35,129 nt of DNA from contig JAQBQF010000061.1 in NCBI GenBank assembly GCA_028287115.1, positions 1 through 35,129 on the forward strand. The letters run 5' to 3'. The notes under the pieces were generated by a model that saw only the letters and a list, made by a program, of their open reading frames with translations, made no database searches and had not been told where the DNA came from. This stretch comes from Myxococcales bacterium (GTDB lineage Bacteria > Myxococcota_A > Polyangia > Haliangiales > Haliangiaceae). Positions 20,189-28,416 of the stretch are shown one piece after another (position 1 is the stretch's first letter; each line of letters opens with the position of its first letter). The translations under genes and the position numbers were made by a program.

Positions 20189-20875
20189 TCAGAGCACGCC
20201 GGCCGGAGGCGTGATCACGACCTCTTCGACCGAGATCTGCGGGCGCGACACGATCGAGACCAGGAAGCTCGCCACGTCTTCGGGCTTCATCATCTTCGAC
20301 CGATCGAAGCCCGGCCGATCGTCCCAGATCGGTGTGTCGGTCGCGCCGGGCATCAGCGTCGTCACGCGGATGTCGTGCGGTCTCGCCTCGGCCGCGAGCA
20401 CGCGCCCGAGCCCGAGCTGGCCGGCCTTGGCGGCCGTATAGCCACCGCACTCCGGGAAACCGTGATGTGCCGCGTGCGATCCGATCAGCACGAGATGGCC
20501 CGTGCGCCGCGGCTGCATCCGGCGCAGCGCCTCGCGCGCGCACAGAAACGTCCCCGTGATGTGAACATCGAGCATCTCGCGCATCTCGGTGACCGACGTG
20601 TCGACGATCGCCTTGAACGTGCCCGTCCCCGCCGCGCAGACGAGGATGTCGAGCTGCGGCAACTCCGCGAAACGCGCGCGCACCTCGGCCTCGTCGGTCA
20701 CGTCGAGGTGAGCTGTCGCGACGAGGCCCGGCGCCGGATGCGCCGCGGCCGCGGCGAACCGCCGCGAGCACGCGAGGACCGCCGCGCCTTCTGCCGCAAG
20801 TGCTTGCGCGCACGCGGCTCCGATGCCGCTCGATCCGCCGGTGACGATCGCGAATTTTCCGACGAGGCTCTTCAC
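20189..20875 (-). CDS. Short-chain dehydrogenase/reductase
   Basis: About 228 aa from a GTG at 20875 (MKSLVGKFAIVTGGSSGIGAACAQ). Longer in-frame readings run antisense-like into trmFO and are rejected. The TGGSSGIG cofactor loop, the ALDV-type acidic strand (AHLDVTD), CAAGTG in place of NNAG, Ser in IGSHAAHHG and YTAAK give a classical SDR with a Ser-Tyr-Lys active site. The substrate cannot be told. It stands between trmFO and xerC, where Firmicutes have no gene, so it is probably a passenger in the conserved order. Confidence 0.9.
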   Translation of the reverse strand: MKSLVGKFAIVTGGSSGIGAACAQALAAEGAAVLACSRRFAAAAAHPAPGLVATAHLDVTDEAEVRARFAELPQLDILVCAAGTGTFKAIVDTSVTEMREMLDVHITGTFLCAREALRRMQPRRTGHLVLIGSHAAHHGFPECGGYTAAKAGQLGLGRVLAAEARPHDIRVTTLMPGATDTPIWDDRPGFDRSKMMKPEDVASFLVSIVSRPQISVEEVVITPPAGVL

Positions 20876-20907
20876 CCGACTGAGATAACGCACACCGCGC
20901 GAATCCG

Positions 20908-22302
20908 CTAGACCGATTGGCGGATCGGCTCGGGTCGCTCGCGGATCCAGGCATCGAAGTCGCTGCGCGCTCGATCGGCCATCCGTTGCTTGCGATTGTC
21001 TTTGCGCGCGCCTGCGAGCGGCGGCAACAGCCCGTAGTTGACGTTGGTCGGGCCGTACTTGTAGTCGCGCTCGCGCGGAGCGGTGACGTGCTGATAGAGA
21101 CCGCCCATCATCGTCGTCGCCGGCGGCGGCGTGACCGCGCGCCCCGTCAGCTCGGCGACGAGCAGCCACGACACGACAAGCCCCATCGCGCAGGACTCGA
21201 TGTAGCCCTCGACGCCGGTGAGCAATCCCGCAAAGCGGACATTTGGCCGCGAGCGGAGCTCGAAGCTCGCGCCGAGCCGAGCCGGCGCATCGATGTACGT
21301 GTTGCGGTGGATCGAGCCGAAGCGAAGAAACTCGGCGCGGTGCAGCCCCGGCACCATCTGGAAGATCTTCTGCTGCTCGGGGTATGCGAGGCGCGTCTGG
21401 AATCCGACGAGGTTGTATGCGGTCTGATAGCGATTCTCGGGGCGGAGCTGAACGACCGCCCACGGCCGCGCACCGGTCCGCGGATCGGAGAGGCCGATCG
21501 GCCGCATCGGTCCGAACCGCAGCGTTTCCGGACCGCGCTCGGCCATCACCTCGATCGGCATGCAGCTCTCGAAGTAACGCGGCTCCTCGAAGTCGTGCGG
21601 CAAAATCTTGCGGCCGGCGTTCACCGCATCGACGAAGGCTCGATACTGCTCCTGCGTTAGCGGGCAATTGACGTAGTCGCCGACACCGGTGTCGCCACCG
21701 GCCGCGCGGTCGTGCTCGCCATCACGATCCGGCGCATCGGCGTCCCTACCCCACCGCGATGCCCGAAACGCGAAGTCGAAGTCGATCGAGTCGGCCGCCA
21801 CGATCGGTGCGATCGCGTCGTAGAAGTACATTCGATCGCCGCCGAGCTCGGCGCGAATCACCTCGCCGAGCTTCCCTTCGGTCAGCGGGCCCGTCGCGAC
21901 GATCACCGGATGGCTCGGCAGATCATCGATCCGCCGGCGCTCGATCCGGATGTTCGGATGGAGTGCGAGCCGCTCCGTGATCGCGCGCGCGAACCCGAAC
22001 CGCTCGACCGCGAGCGCCTGGCCCGCCGGGACGCGATGGTGATCCGCACATGCGATCACCATCGATCCTGCCTTGCGGAGCTCCTGCTTCAGCAGACCCG
22101 CAGGCGCGATCGGATCATCGCTGCGCAGCGAGTTCGAGCACACGAGCTCGCCGAGCAGCGGGCTCTGATGCGCGGGCGACATCGCACACGGCTTCATCTC
22201 GACCAGCGCGACGTGTAAGCCGGCCTCGGCGAGCTGCCAGGCAGCCTCGCTGCCCGCCATCCCGCCGCCGACGACGGTGACGTCTGGGTCACGCCACGTC
22301 AT
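20908..22302 (-). CDS. trmFO: Folate-dependent tRNA (uracil-54-C5) methyltransferase TrmFO
   Basis: 464 aa, usual length. FAD-binding VVGGGMAGSEAA at 10-21, the GELVCSNSLRSDD segment with Cys55, and YFESCMPIEVMAERG with the second conserved Cys identify TrmFO (Gid), which uses methylene-tetrahydrofolate and FAD to make m5U54 in tRNA. A polar insertion (about 186-207, Asp/Arg/Gly-rich) before NCPLTQEQY is unusual. The gene starts 6 bases after the H1-like gene stops. It occupies the same place relative to topA and xerC as in Bacillus. Confidence 0.97.
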   Translation of the reverse strand: MTWRDPDVTVVGGGMAGSEAAWQLAEAGLHVALVEMKPCAMSPAHQSPLLGELVCSNSLRSDDPIAPAGLLKQELRKAGSMVIACADHHRVPAGQALAVERFGFARAITERLALHPNIRIERRRIDDLPSHPVIVATGPLTEGKLGEVIRAELGGDRMYFYDAIAPIVAADSIDFDFAFRASRWGRDADAPDRDGEHDRAAGGDTGVGDYVNCPLTQEQYRAFVDAVNAGRKILPHDFEEPRYFESCMPIEVMAERGPETLRFGPMRPIGLSDPRTGARPWAVVQLRPENRYQTAYNLVGFQTRLAYPEQQKIFQMVPGLHRAEFLRFGSIHRNTYIDAPARLGASFELRSRPNVRFAGLLTGVEGYIESCAMGLVVSWLLVAELTGRAVTPPPATTMMGGLYQHVTAPRERDYKYGPTNVNYGLLPPLAGARKDNRKQRMADRARSDFDAWIRERPEPIRQSV

Positions 22303-22308
22303 GCGCGG

Positions 22309-23169
22309 TCACACCAGCGTCAGCGAAGCGCCCATCGATTCCATCAGCGTCTCGATCTGCCCGAGCGTGAAACCTTTGCTCTCGCGGCGATCCACCGCAT
22401 ACGCGAAGCTCTGCTTCGCCGGATCGAACACCTCCGAGATGGACGACGCATTCGCCGACAGCGAGTCGAGATCCGGCGCGACGATCGCGAGCTTGTCGTC
22501 GTCCTTCGACGCGGCGTAGAGCACTGCGCCGCTGTGGGGATGATGCAACAGCACGCCCTCGTGAGGCGCCGACAGATCGAACTGCCCGCGGACCGGCGGC
22601 GGCATCGATTCGCCGACGAGCGCGAACGGGACGAAGTGCGAGGTCCAATCGGCCTTGCCCGCATCGCGCTGGCGCTTGTCCCAGGCTGCGAGGTGGTGAT
22701 CGATCAGCTCCGCGCGCCGCTTGGCGTCGAGCTTCTCGAAGTCGAAGAAGTAGGCCTCCGCATCACCGACGATCTGGATGATCAGCGCCTTGCCTGCGAC
22801 CTCTTCGAACGAGACCTCGCCCGAATGATCGTGGTCATGCTCGTGATCATGATCGTGTGAGTGATCGTGAAGGTCATGCTCTTCGTGATCGTGCGCGGTG
22901 CTCGCGCGCGAGCGCGGTTTCTTGGCGACCGACTTGGCAGCCTGCTTGGCCGCCGCCTTCTTCGGGGCGGCTTTGGCAGCTGGCGCGGCCTTCGCGGCCC
23001 CCTTCTTCGGCGCGGCCTTCGCGAGCTTCTTCGGAGCGGCCTTCGCGGCCTGCTTCGGCGGGGCCTTTGCGGCGCCCTTCTTCGGCGACGGCTTCTTCGA
23101 TCCGGCCGCTTTCGCCGCAGCGCGCTTCGCCGGTTTCTTGCCCGCCTGCTTCTTCGCCTTCTTCGCCAT
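22309..23169 (-). CDS. Histone-H1-like, His-rich protein of unknown function
   Basis: 286 aa in three parts. Residues 1-89 are a Lys/Ala/Pro tail of repeated KAAPKK/AKAA units, like the C-terminal tail of histone H1 and bacterial H1-like proteins, so it probably binds nucleic acid. Residues 93-115 alternate His with Asp/Glu (11 His in 23 residues), a likely metal-binding strip. Residues 118-286 look globular, with VSFEEVAGKALIIQIVGDAEAYFFDFEKLD near the start and SKGFTLGQIETLMESMGASLTLV at the end; I do not recognise this domain. No signal peptide. It lies between the small zinc-ribbon gene and trmFO, downstream of topA whose product has a similar tail. Confidence 0.8.
   Translation of the reverse strand: MAKKAKKQAGKKPAKRAAAKAAGSKKPSPKKGAAKAPPKQAAKAAPKKLAKAAPKKGAAKAAPAAKAAPKKAAAKQAAKSVAKKPRSRASTAHDHEEHDLHDHSHDHDHEHDHDHSGEVSFEEVAGKALIIQIVGDAEAYFFDFEKLDAKRRAELIDHHLAAWDKRQRDAGKADWTSHFVPFALVGESMPPPVRGQFDLSAPHEGVLLHHPHSGAVLYAASKDDDKLAIVAPDLDSLSANASSISEVFDPAKQSFAYAVDRRESKGFTLGQIETLMESMGASLTLV
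22825..22893 (-). repeat. His/Asp-coding codon repeat
   Basis: This stretch encodes residues 93-115 of the H1-like protein. It is made of alternating CAC/CAT and GAC/GAT/GAG codons, giving a short simple repeat (GATCATGATCACGAGC-type on the coding strand). Such a run could change length by slippage. Confidence 0.7.
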
Positions 23170-23183
23170 GCCCGGACTCTACT

Positions 23184-23459
23184 TCAATCCGTCGTGCGCG
23201 GCGCTCGGACCTGCGCTTTCGGAATCCCGGGCTTCCTCGCCGCCTTTCGCGCGTGGCGACCGCCCGGTTCGCTGCGATCTTCGGCGCCACAGTTTCGGCA
23301 CCGACGGTGAACGACGCCGTCTGGACCGGTCTCGCTCGTGATCGCGCGTACCTTGCACGCGTTGCAGCGAGGTCCTTGCAGCCTGAGCGCTTCACCTACC
23401 ATCCCGAGCATTCCGATCGCGATCGAGATCGCGAAGATCGCTGCGCCGGTCCCCGTCAT
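23184..23459 (-). CDS. Small membrane protein with a zinc ribbon
   Basis: 91 aa. One hydrophobic segment (about 6-24, AAIFAISIAIGMLGMVG) is followed by a four-Cys knuckle: Cys32 and Cys35 in RCNACK, Cys54 and Cys57 in CRNCGAE, spaced as in zinc ribbons. The C-terminus is basic (RKAARKPGIPKAQ). It fits tightly between topA (20-base gap) and the H1-like gene (14-base gap), which supports a real gene. The function is unknown; the shape suggests a membrane-anchored zinc-binding adaptor. Confidence 0.7.
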   Translation of the reverse strand: MTGTGAAIFAISIAIGMLGMVGEALRLQGPRCNACKVRAITSETGPDGVVHRRCRNCGAEDRSEPGGRHARKAARKPGIPKAQVRAPRTTD

Positions 23460-23479
23460 GGTCGCCTACGGAATCCCGA

Positions 23480-26176
23480 TTACGCCGCGTTTTCCTCGGT
23501 CTCTTCCGAGCCTTCGCTGCGCCAGTCGCACTCCATGCAGCGCAGCGTGATGCCGCGCTTGGTCTCCTTGCGCAGCACGAACTTCGCGTTGCAGATCGGG
23601 CACGGCTGCGGAATCGGCTTGTCCCACGCGACGAAGTCGCATTGCTTCTTCGCCCAGTTCGAGCAGCCGTAGAACGGCTTGCCGCGGCGTGATCGCTTCT
23701 CCGCGATGTAGCCGCCGCAGCCTTGGCGCGGGCACTTCACACCGAGCGAGATCGGTTTGGTCGTCTTGCAGTCCGGATACCGCGTACAGGCGAGGAACGA
23801 CCCGAAGCGGCCGCGCTTGACGGTCATCGGTGCGCCACACGTCTCGCACACCTCGTCCGTGGTCTGCTCGGGGACGAGCTCCCACGTACCGTCGAGGTTC
23901 TTGACGACTTCCTTCGTGTTGCGGCATTCGGGATAGCCCTGGCACGCGAGGAAGCTGCCGTTGCGGCCCCACTTCACGACCATCGGCTTGCCGCATTTCA
24001 CGCACACGAAGTCGGTCGCGATCTCCTCGCGCTTGACGTCGCGCATCTCGGTCTCGGCCTTTTCGAGGTCGAGCTTGAACGGCGTGTAGAACGTGCCGAG
24101 CAAGGTGCGCCAGTCTTCGGTGCCGTCTTCGACATGATCGAGGCTCGACTCCATCTTCGCCGTGAAGTCCGAGGACACGATCCCAGGAAAGCTCTCGACG
24201 AGCAGCCCGTTGACCAGAATGCCGAGCTCGGTCGGCCAGAACCGCGCCTCCTTCTTCTCGACGTAGCCACGATCGACGATCGTCGACATGATCGCCGCGT
24301 ACGTCGACGGGCGACCGATCCCTCGCTCCTCGAGCTCCTTGACGAGCGACGCCTCCGAGAACCTCGGCGGCGGCTGCGTGAAGTGCTGCTCGGGCCGGAT
24401 CGACTCGAGCCGGACCGTCTCTCCCACTTCCATCGGAGGCAGGAGCTTGTCCGCCTGCTCCGCGGCCTCGGCCTTGGCGTCGTCGGTCTCGGCGACCTCG
24501 TAGACCTTCGTGTAGCCGGCGAACTTCATCACCTGACCGGTCGCGCGCAGCTGCGCCGCACCACGATCCATATCGACCGTGGTCGCGTCGTACACCGCCG
24601 GCACCATCTGCGAGGCCACGAACCGCTGCCAGATCAGCGTGTAGAGCTTCGTCAGCTCGACCGCTTCGGGGTGATTCGCGATCGCGGCGGCGACCTTCTC
24701 GGGCGGCCACTCGAGCAACGTCGGGCGGATCGCTTCGTGTGCGTCCTGCGCGCGCTCTTTATTGCCGTACGTGTTCGGCTGCTCCGGGATGAACTCCGCG
24801 CCGTAGGTCTCGGTGACGTACGCGCGCACCGCGGTCAGCGCGTCGTCGCCGATGCGCGTCGAGTCAGTACGCATATAGGTGATGAGACCGGTCGGGCCTT
24901 CATCGCCGAGCTCGACACCTTCGTAGAGCCGCTGCGCGAGCGCCATCGTCCGCTTCGCGGAGAACCGCAGCTTGCGCGCCGCATCCTGCTGCAGCTTGCT
25001 CGTGATGAACGGGGGCTGCGGCTTCTTGCGCCGCTCTTTCTTCTCGACCGACGCGACGATCGCGTTGCCGGCGGCGAGCTCGGTCGCGATCGCGGTCGCT
25101 TCGTCCTTCGTCTTGGGCTCGGCGCGCTCGCCGTTGAACCGCCAGATCCGCGCCTCGAACGGCGGCGGATTCGTCGCGTGGCACGTGATATCGACCGACC
25201 AGTACTCTTCCGGCTTGAACGCGGCGATCTCGGCGTCGCGTTCGCAGACGAGCCGCACGGCGACCGATTGCACGCGACCTGCGGACAAGCCGCGCTGGAC
25301 CTTGTTCCACAGGATCGGACTGATCTTGTAGCCGACGAGCCGATCGAGGATCCGGCGCGCCTGCTGCGCGTCGGTCTTGTTCATGTCGATCTCGAGCGGC
25401 TTACCGATCGCGGCCGTGACGCCCTTCTTCGTGATCTCGTTGATCAGGACGCGCTTGAGGTTCTGATTGACGTCCTTGATCTCTTCGGCGATGTGCCACG
25501 CGATCGCTTCCCCTTCGCGATCGGGGTCGGATGCGAGGTACACGGTCTCGACTTCGCGCGCGGCCTTGCGAATCTCGCCGAGGACCTTCTTCTTGCCTTC
25601 GATGACCTCGTAGACGGGCTCGAACCGGCCGCTCTCGAGATCGACGCCGATCTTCGACTTCGGCAGATCGCGGACGTGGCCAACGGACGCCTTCACGATG
25701 TAGCCAGCGCCCAAGTACTTGTTGATCGTGCGCGCCTTCGCGGGAGACTCGACGACCACGAGTGCCGACCCCGGCTTCACCTTCTTCGGCTTGCGAACGA
25801 CGACATCGTCATCGCCGTCGTCGGCAACCTTGGCTTCCTTCTTCGAGCCCTTGGCGGGCTTGCCGCCCTTGGCCGGCTTGGCTTGCGCCGCTTTCGGCTC
25901 CGGCTTTTTCGCCGCGGTCTTGTCTTTACCCTTCGCGTTGCCCTTGGCTTCGGCGTGCTCGTCGGTCGGCTTGGCGGCCTTGACCTTGGCGGCCTTCACC
26001 GGCGCTTTCGCGACGGCCGCAGGTGCCTTCAGGGCAATCGCTGCCTTCGCGACAGCAGGTGCCTTCGCGACGGCAGCTGCCTTCGTTGCGGCAGGTGCCT
26101 TCACGGGCGCCTTGGACTTACCGGCTTTCGGCTTTGCGGGCGGCACCTTACGGCCTGTTTTGTCTTCTTTACTCAC
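23480..26176 (-). CDS. topA: DNA topoisomerase I with Lys/Ala-rich N-terminal extension
   Basis: 898 aa from a GTG overlapping the dprA stop (GTGA), with AAAGAGG 7 bases before it. Residues about 1-135 are a Lys/Ala/Pro-rich extension (KAPAAVAKAPVKAAKVKAAK-like) not found in standard TopA. The TOPRIM domain starts at 138 with Glu143 (VVESPAKA) and DPDREGE at 218-224; the nucleophile is Tyr434 in GLITYMRTDSTRI. Four C-terminal zinc ribbons are visible: CVKC...C, CETC...C, CPRQGC...C and CPIC...CMEC. It relaxes negative supercoils. The basic tail should increase DNA affinity. Confidence 0.98.
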   Translation of the reverse strand: MSKEDKTGRKVPPAKPKAGKSKAPVKAPAATKAAAVAKAPAVAKAAIALKAPAAVAKAPVKAAKVKAAKPTDEHAEAKGNAKGKDKTAAKKPEPKAAQAKPAKGGKPAKGSKKEAKVADDGDDDVVVRKPKKVKPGSALVVVESPAKARTINKYLGAGYIVKASVGHVRDLPKSKIGVDLESGRFEPVYEVIEGKKKVLGEIRKAAREVETVYLASDPDREGEAIAWHIAEEIKDVNQNLKRVLINEITKKGVTAAIGKPLEIDMNKTDAQQARRILDRLVGYKISPILWNKVQRGLSAGRVQSVAVRLVCERDAEIAAFKPEEYWSVDITCHATNPPPFEARIWRFNGERAEPKTKDEATAIATELAAGNAIVASVEKKERRKKPQPPFITSKLQQDAARKLRFSAKRTMALAQRLYEGVELGDEGPTGLITYMRTDSTRIGDDALTAVRAYVTETYGAEFIPEQPNTYGNKERAQDAHEAIRPTLLEWPPEKVAAAIANHPEAVELTKLYTLIWQRFVASQMVPAVYDATTVDMDRGAAQLRATGQVMKFAGYTKVYEVAETDDAKAEAAEQADKLLPPMEVGETVRLESIRPEQHFTQPPPRFSEASLVKELEERGIGRPSTYAAIMSTIVDRGYVEKKEARFWPTELGILVNGLLVESFPGIVSSDFTAKMESSLDHVEDGTEDWRTLLGTFYTPFKLDLEKAETEMRDVKREEIATDFVCVKCGKPMVVKWGRNGSFLACQGYPECRNTKEVVKNLDGTWELVPEQTTDEVCETCGAPMTVKRGRFGSFLACTRYPDCKTTKPISLGVKCPRQGCGGYIAEKRSRRGKPFYGCSNWAKKQCDFVAWDKPIPQPCPICNAKFVLRKETKRGITLRCMECDWRSEGSEETEENAA

Positions 26177-27003
26177 GAATACCTCTTTGAAGACGAGCCT
26201 TCGAGCACGGGAAGAGCACGTAGCACGGCGCGGACTGACAGACCGGTATGACGCACGAGCGCGTCGACGCCGTGAATCCCTTGCGCGATCGCATCGCGCA
26301 GTTGCGAGGCGACCGGATCGAGCACCGGCGCTTCGGGAAACCGTGGCGAGCCCGCGAGCGCCAGCGCCGCGTCTACGTCAGATTCGATCACCGCCGCGCC
26401 ACTCGCGAGCAGCCGATCGCAGCCGCGGCTTCCGGGCCATGCCGCGACGATGCGGCCGAGCTGTCTGCCAGCACGCGCTGTCGAGAGCGAGCCCGAGCGG
26501 ACCTCGGCCTCGACCACGATCACGACATCGGCGAGCGCCGCGATCAGCGGGTTACGTTGCACGAACGTGCCCGCTCGTGGCGCTGTGCCGGGCGGCAACT
26601 GACTGACGAGCGCGCCTCCACTCGCGACGATCTGTTCGAACAGCATCGCGTGACGCTCGGGATAGAGCACGTCGATGCCGCTGCCGAGCACGACCGTGGT
26701 CGTCCCGGCGCCCCGGGGTTCGCCGGCTCGCTCGAACGCGGGCCTCGCGGCGAGTGCACCGCGATGTGCGGCACCATCGATCCCGAGCGCACCACCCGAA
26801 ATAATCTGAACGCCTGCGGCCGCGAGGTGCTTGGCGAGGCCATGCGCCCGTTGCATTCCGATCCGGCTCGCGGCCCTCGCACCGACGATCGCAACCGCCG
26901 GTCCCGACGCGAGCTCACCCCGAACATGGAGCGTGCGACGCCACCCGAGGGCGGTGAGGCGGCTTGGGTAGCCCGGGTCTCCCGGCTGGAACGCATTGGT
27001 CAC
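26173..27003 (-). CDS. dprA: DNA-processing protein DprA (Smf)
   Basis: About 276 aa from GTG 27003; a TTG at 27042 would add 13 residues. The Rossmann-like DprA fold is visible: VAIVGARAASRIGMQRA, IISGGALGIDGAAHRGAL, VVLGSGIDVLYPERH, and RNPLIAALADVVIVVEAEVRSGSLSTA. A C-terminal winged helix (about residues 230-280, LRDAIAQGIHGVDALVRHTGLSVRAVLRAL) is also seen. The N-terminal SAM domain of longer DprA proteins is missing. DprA loads RecA on incoming single-stranded DNA in transformation. Its stop overlaps the topA GTG. The 117 bases upstream, before the LysM gene stop, include an AT-rich patch (TATATATAGATA on the coding strand) that may hold its promoter. Confidence 0.93.
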   Translation of the reverse strand: MTNAFQPGDPGYPSRLTALGWRRTLHVRGELASGPAVAIVGARAASRIGMQRAHGLAKHLAAAGVQIISGGALGIDGAAHRGALAARPAFERAGEPRGAGTTTVVLGSGIDVLYPERHAMLFEQIVASGGALVSQLPPGTAPRAGTFVQRNPLIAALADVVIVVEAEVRSGSLSTARAGRQLGRIVAAWPGSRGCDRLLASGAAVIESDVDAALALAGSPRFPEAPVLDPVASQLRDAIAQGIHGVDALVRHTGLSVRAVLRALPVLEGSSSKRYS

Positions 27004-27159
27004 AGGGGGAATGCAATTAGCCACCAGAACCAGCCGCGTCAAGTGGCGTGGAAGCCCGAACGAGCGATTTCAGCGACTTGCGCGATCGCCTATCTATATA
27101 TATGTGTCGCGTTGGCCGGCGATCGGGCAGGAAGCCTGATCACCGAACAGGCAGGTCGG

Positions 27160-28416
27160 CTACTTCGACTTCTGCATCATCACGATATCGCCGATGCCCA
27201 TCTCCTGGACCGACAACGTGACGAGACCGACCGAAATGTTCTTGCCGACTTCGACGACCACGATCTCTCCGAGCGCGCGCGCCGGGAACCGCCGATCGTC
27301 CTGACCGATCCGATTGTCCATGATCAGCGGCTTTGCATCACCACGGCGCACGACGAACATCCGGTTCCCGACCTCGATGCCCGAGCTCGTGCCGAGATCG
27401 ATGAACACCAGCTCGCCCTGGCCGATGATCTGCGCGTTCTGAAGTCGCGCGACGATCGTCCCCTGCGCATCGACCTTCGGCGCCACAGGCGGCACCGTCT
27501 TGTACTGCCGGACGAGCGGGCCAACCTTCGCGCCGCGCTCGATCTCCTGGGCCGCTTCGCTGATCACGCCGCGCGCACGCTTGTCTTGTTTGACGCTGAC
27601 GACCTCGACCGTGCCCAGGATCTTCACGTACGCACCGACCGGCTTGCCGTTCGACTGGACCTCGTTATCCGGCTGGTAGACCGAATACTTCTGGCCGACC
27701 TGCGGCGGCTTCCCCGGCGGGTACGCGAGGTACACCGAGTCACCGTTGCCAAGCAGCGTCTTCTCGTCGACTGCACCGTCGATCACGATCGACTTATCGA
27801 GATCCGCTTTCTCGACGAACGCGGTCTGCTTGAGACCGACCTGCAGATTGCGCTGCGGCGCCGGCAGATTCTCGACGGGCCGCGAGGCGACCGCTCCCTG
27901 TTCGGGTTCCTTGACCTCGGGCCCTTGAACGAACAAGCCGCGCGGCAGCAGGCGCACGAGATCGCCTGGATAGATCCAGTGCGGGTTCGTGATCTGCGGG
28001 TTGTACGACCACACCTTCGGCCACTGCCACGGATCGTTGAAGTAGAACCAGCAGATGTCCCACAGCGTGTCGCCGCTGCGGACGACGTGAAGCTCGGGGA
28101 CCGGACCGGCGTGGACTTCATTGTCGTTCGCCGGCGCCGCGGGCTCACCGCCGTTGACGTAGAAGCCTTTTTCCGTCTGCGGCTGATCTCCGCCGAACGT
28201 CATCGTGCCGTCGGGCTTGACCACGACGACATTCGGCTGGCTCGAGGGCGCGGCCGTCGGGCGCGGCGGCGGCGGCGGCGGCGCTTGCGTCCCGCTTGCA
28301 CCGGGATCGAGCGTCACCGGCGGCGCGGGCGCAAGTCCGCTCGGATAGAACGGCACCTGCTGCGCGGAGGCGAGGCTCGGCACGAGGACGCCGAACAGCA
28401 CGAGGCAACGCTTCAC
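27160..28416 (-). CDS. Exported LysM-domain protein
   Basis: 418 aa with a signal peptide (MKRCLVLFGVLVPSLASAQQ, cut near residue 18). A Pro-rich region (about 28-60) is followed by a LysM domain (about 109-157, LHVVRSGDTLWDICWFYFNDPWQWPKVW...), which binds peptidoglycan; the Trp-rich form with NPHWIYPGD is typical of myxobacterial and other deltaproteobacterial LysM proteins. The 260-residue remainder is beta-rich with repeated Val/Gly strands, unknown to me. It starts inside the stop of the CpoB-like gene (4-base overlap), so the two envelope proteins are probably made together. Confidence 0.85.
   Translation of the reverse strand: MKRCLVLFGVLVPSLASAQQVPFYPSGLAPAPPVTLDPGASGTQAPPPPPPRPTAAPSSQPNVVVVKPDGTMTFGGDQPQTEKGFYVNGGEPAAPANDNEVHAGPVPELHVVRSGDTLWDICWFYFNDPWQWPKVWSYNPQITNPHWIYPGDLVRLLPRGLFVQGPEVKEPEQGAVASRPVENLPAPQRNLQVGLKQTAFVEKADLDKSIVIDGAVDEKTLLGNGDSVYLAYPPGKPPQVGQKYSVYQPDNEVQSNGKPVGAYVKILGTVEVVSVKQDKRARGVISEAAQEIERGAKVGPLVRQYKTVPPVAPKVDAQGTIVARLQNAQIIGQGELVFIDLGTSSGIEVGNRMFVVRRGDAKPLIMDNRIGQDDRRFPARALGEIVVVEVGKNISVGLVTLSVQEMGIGDIVMMQKSK

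Noticed and set aside
23723..26251. 842-codon plus-strand frame opposite topA
   Set aside because: Antisense shadow; Leu/Arg/Asp-rich without motifs, while TopA is complete on the minus strand.
27003..27042. TTGACG...TAATTG as a dprA promoter with a nearly leaderless start
   Set aside because: The -35 match and 17-base spacing are good but the -10 agrees with consensus at too few positions; it may simply be coding sequence from an upstream TTG start.
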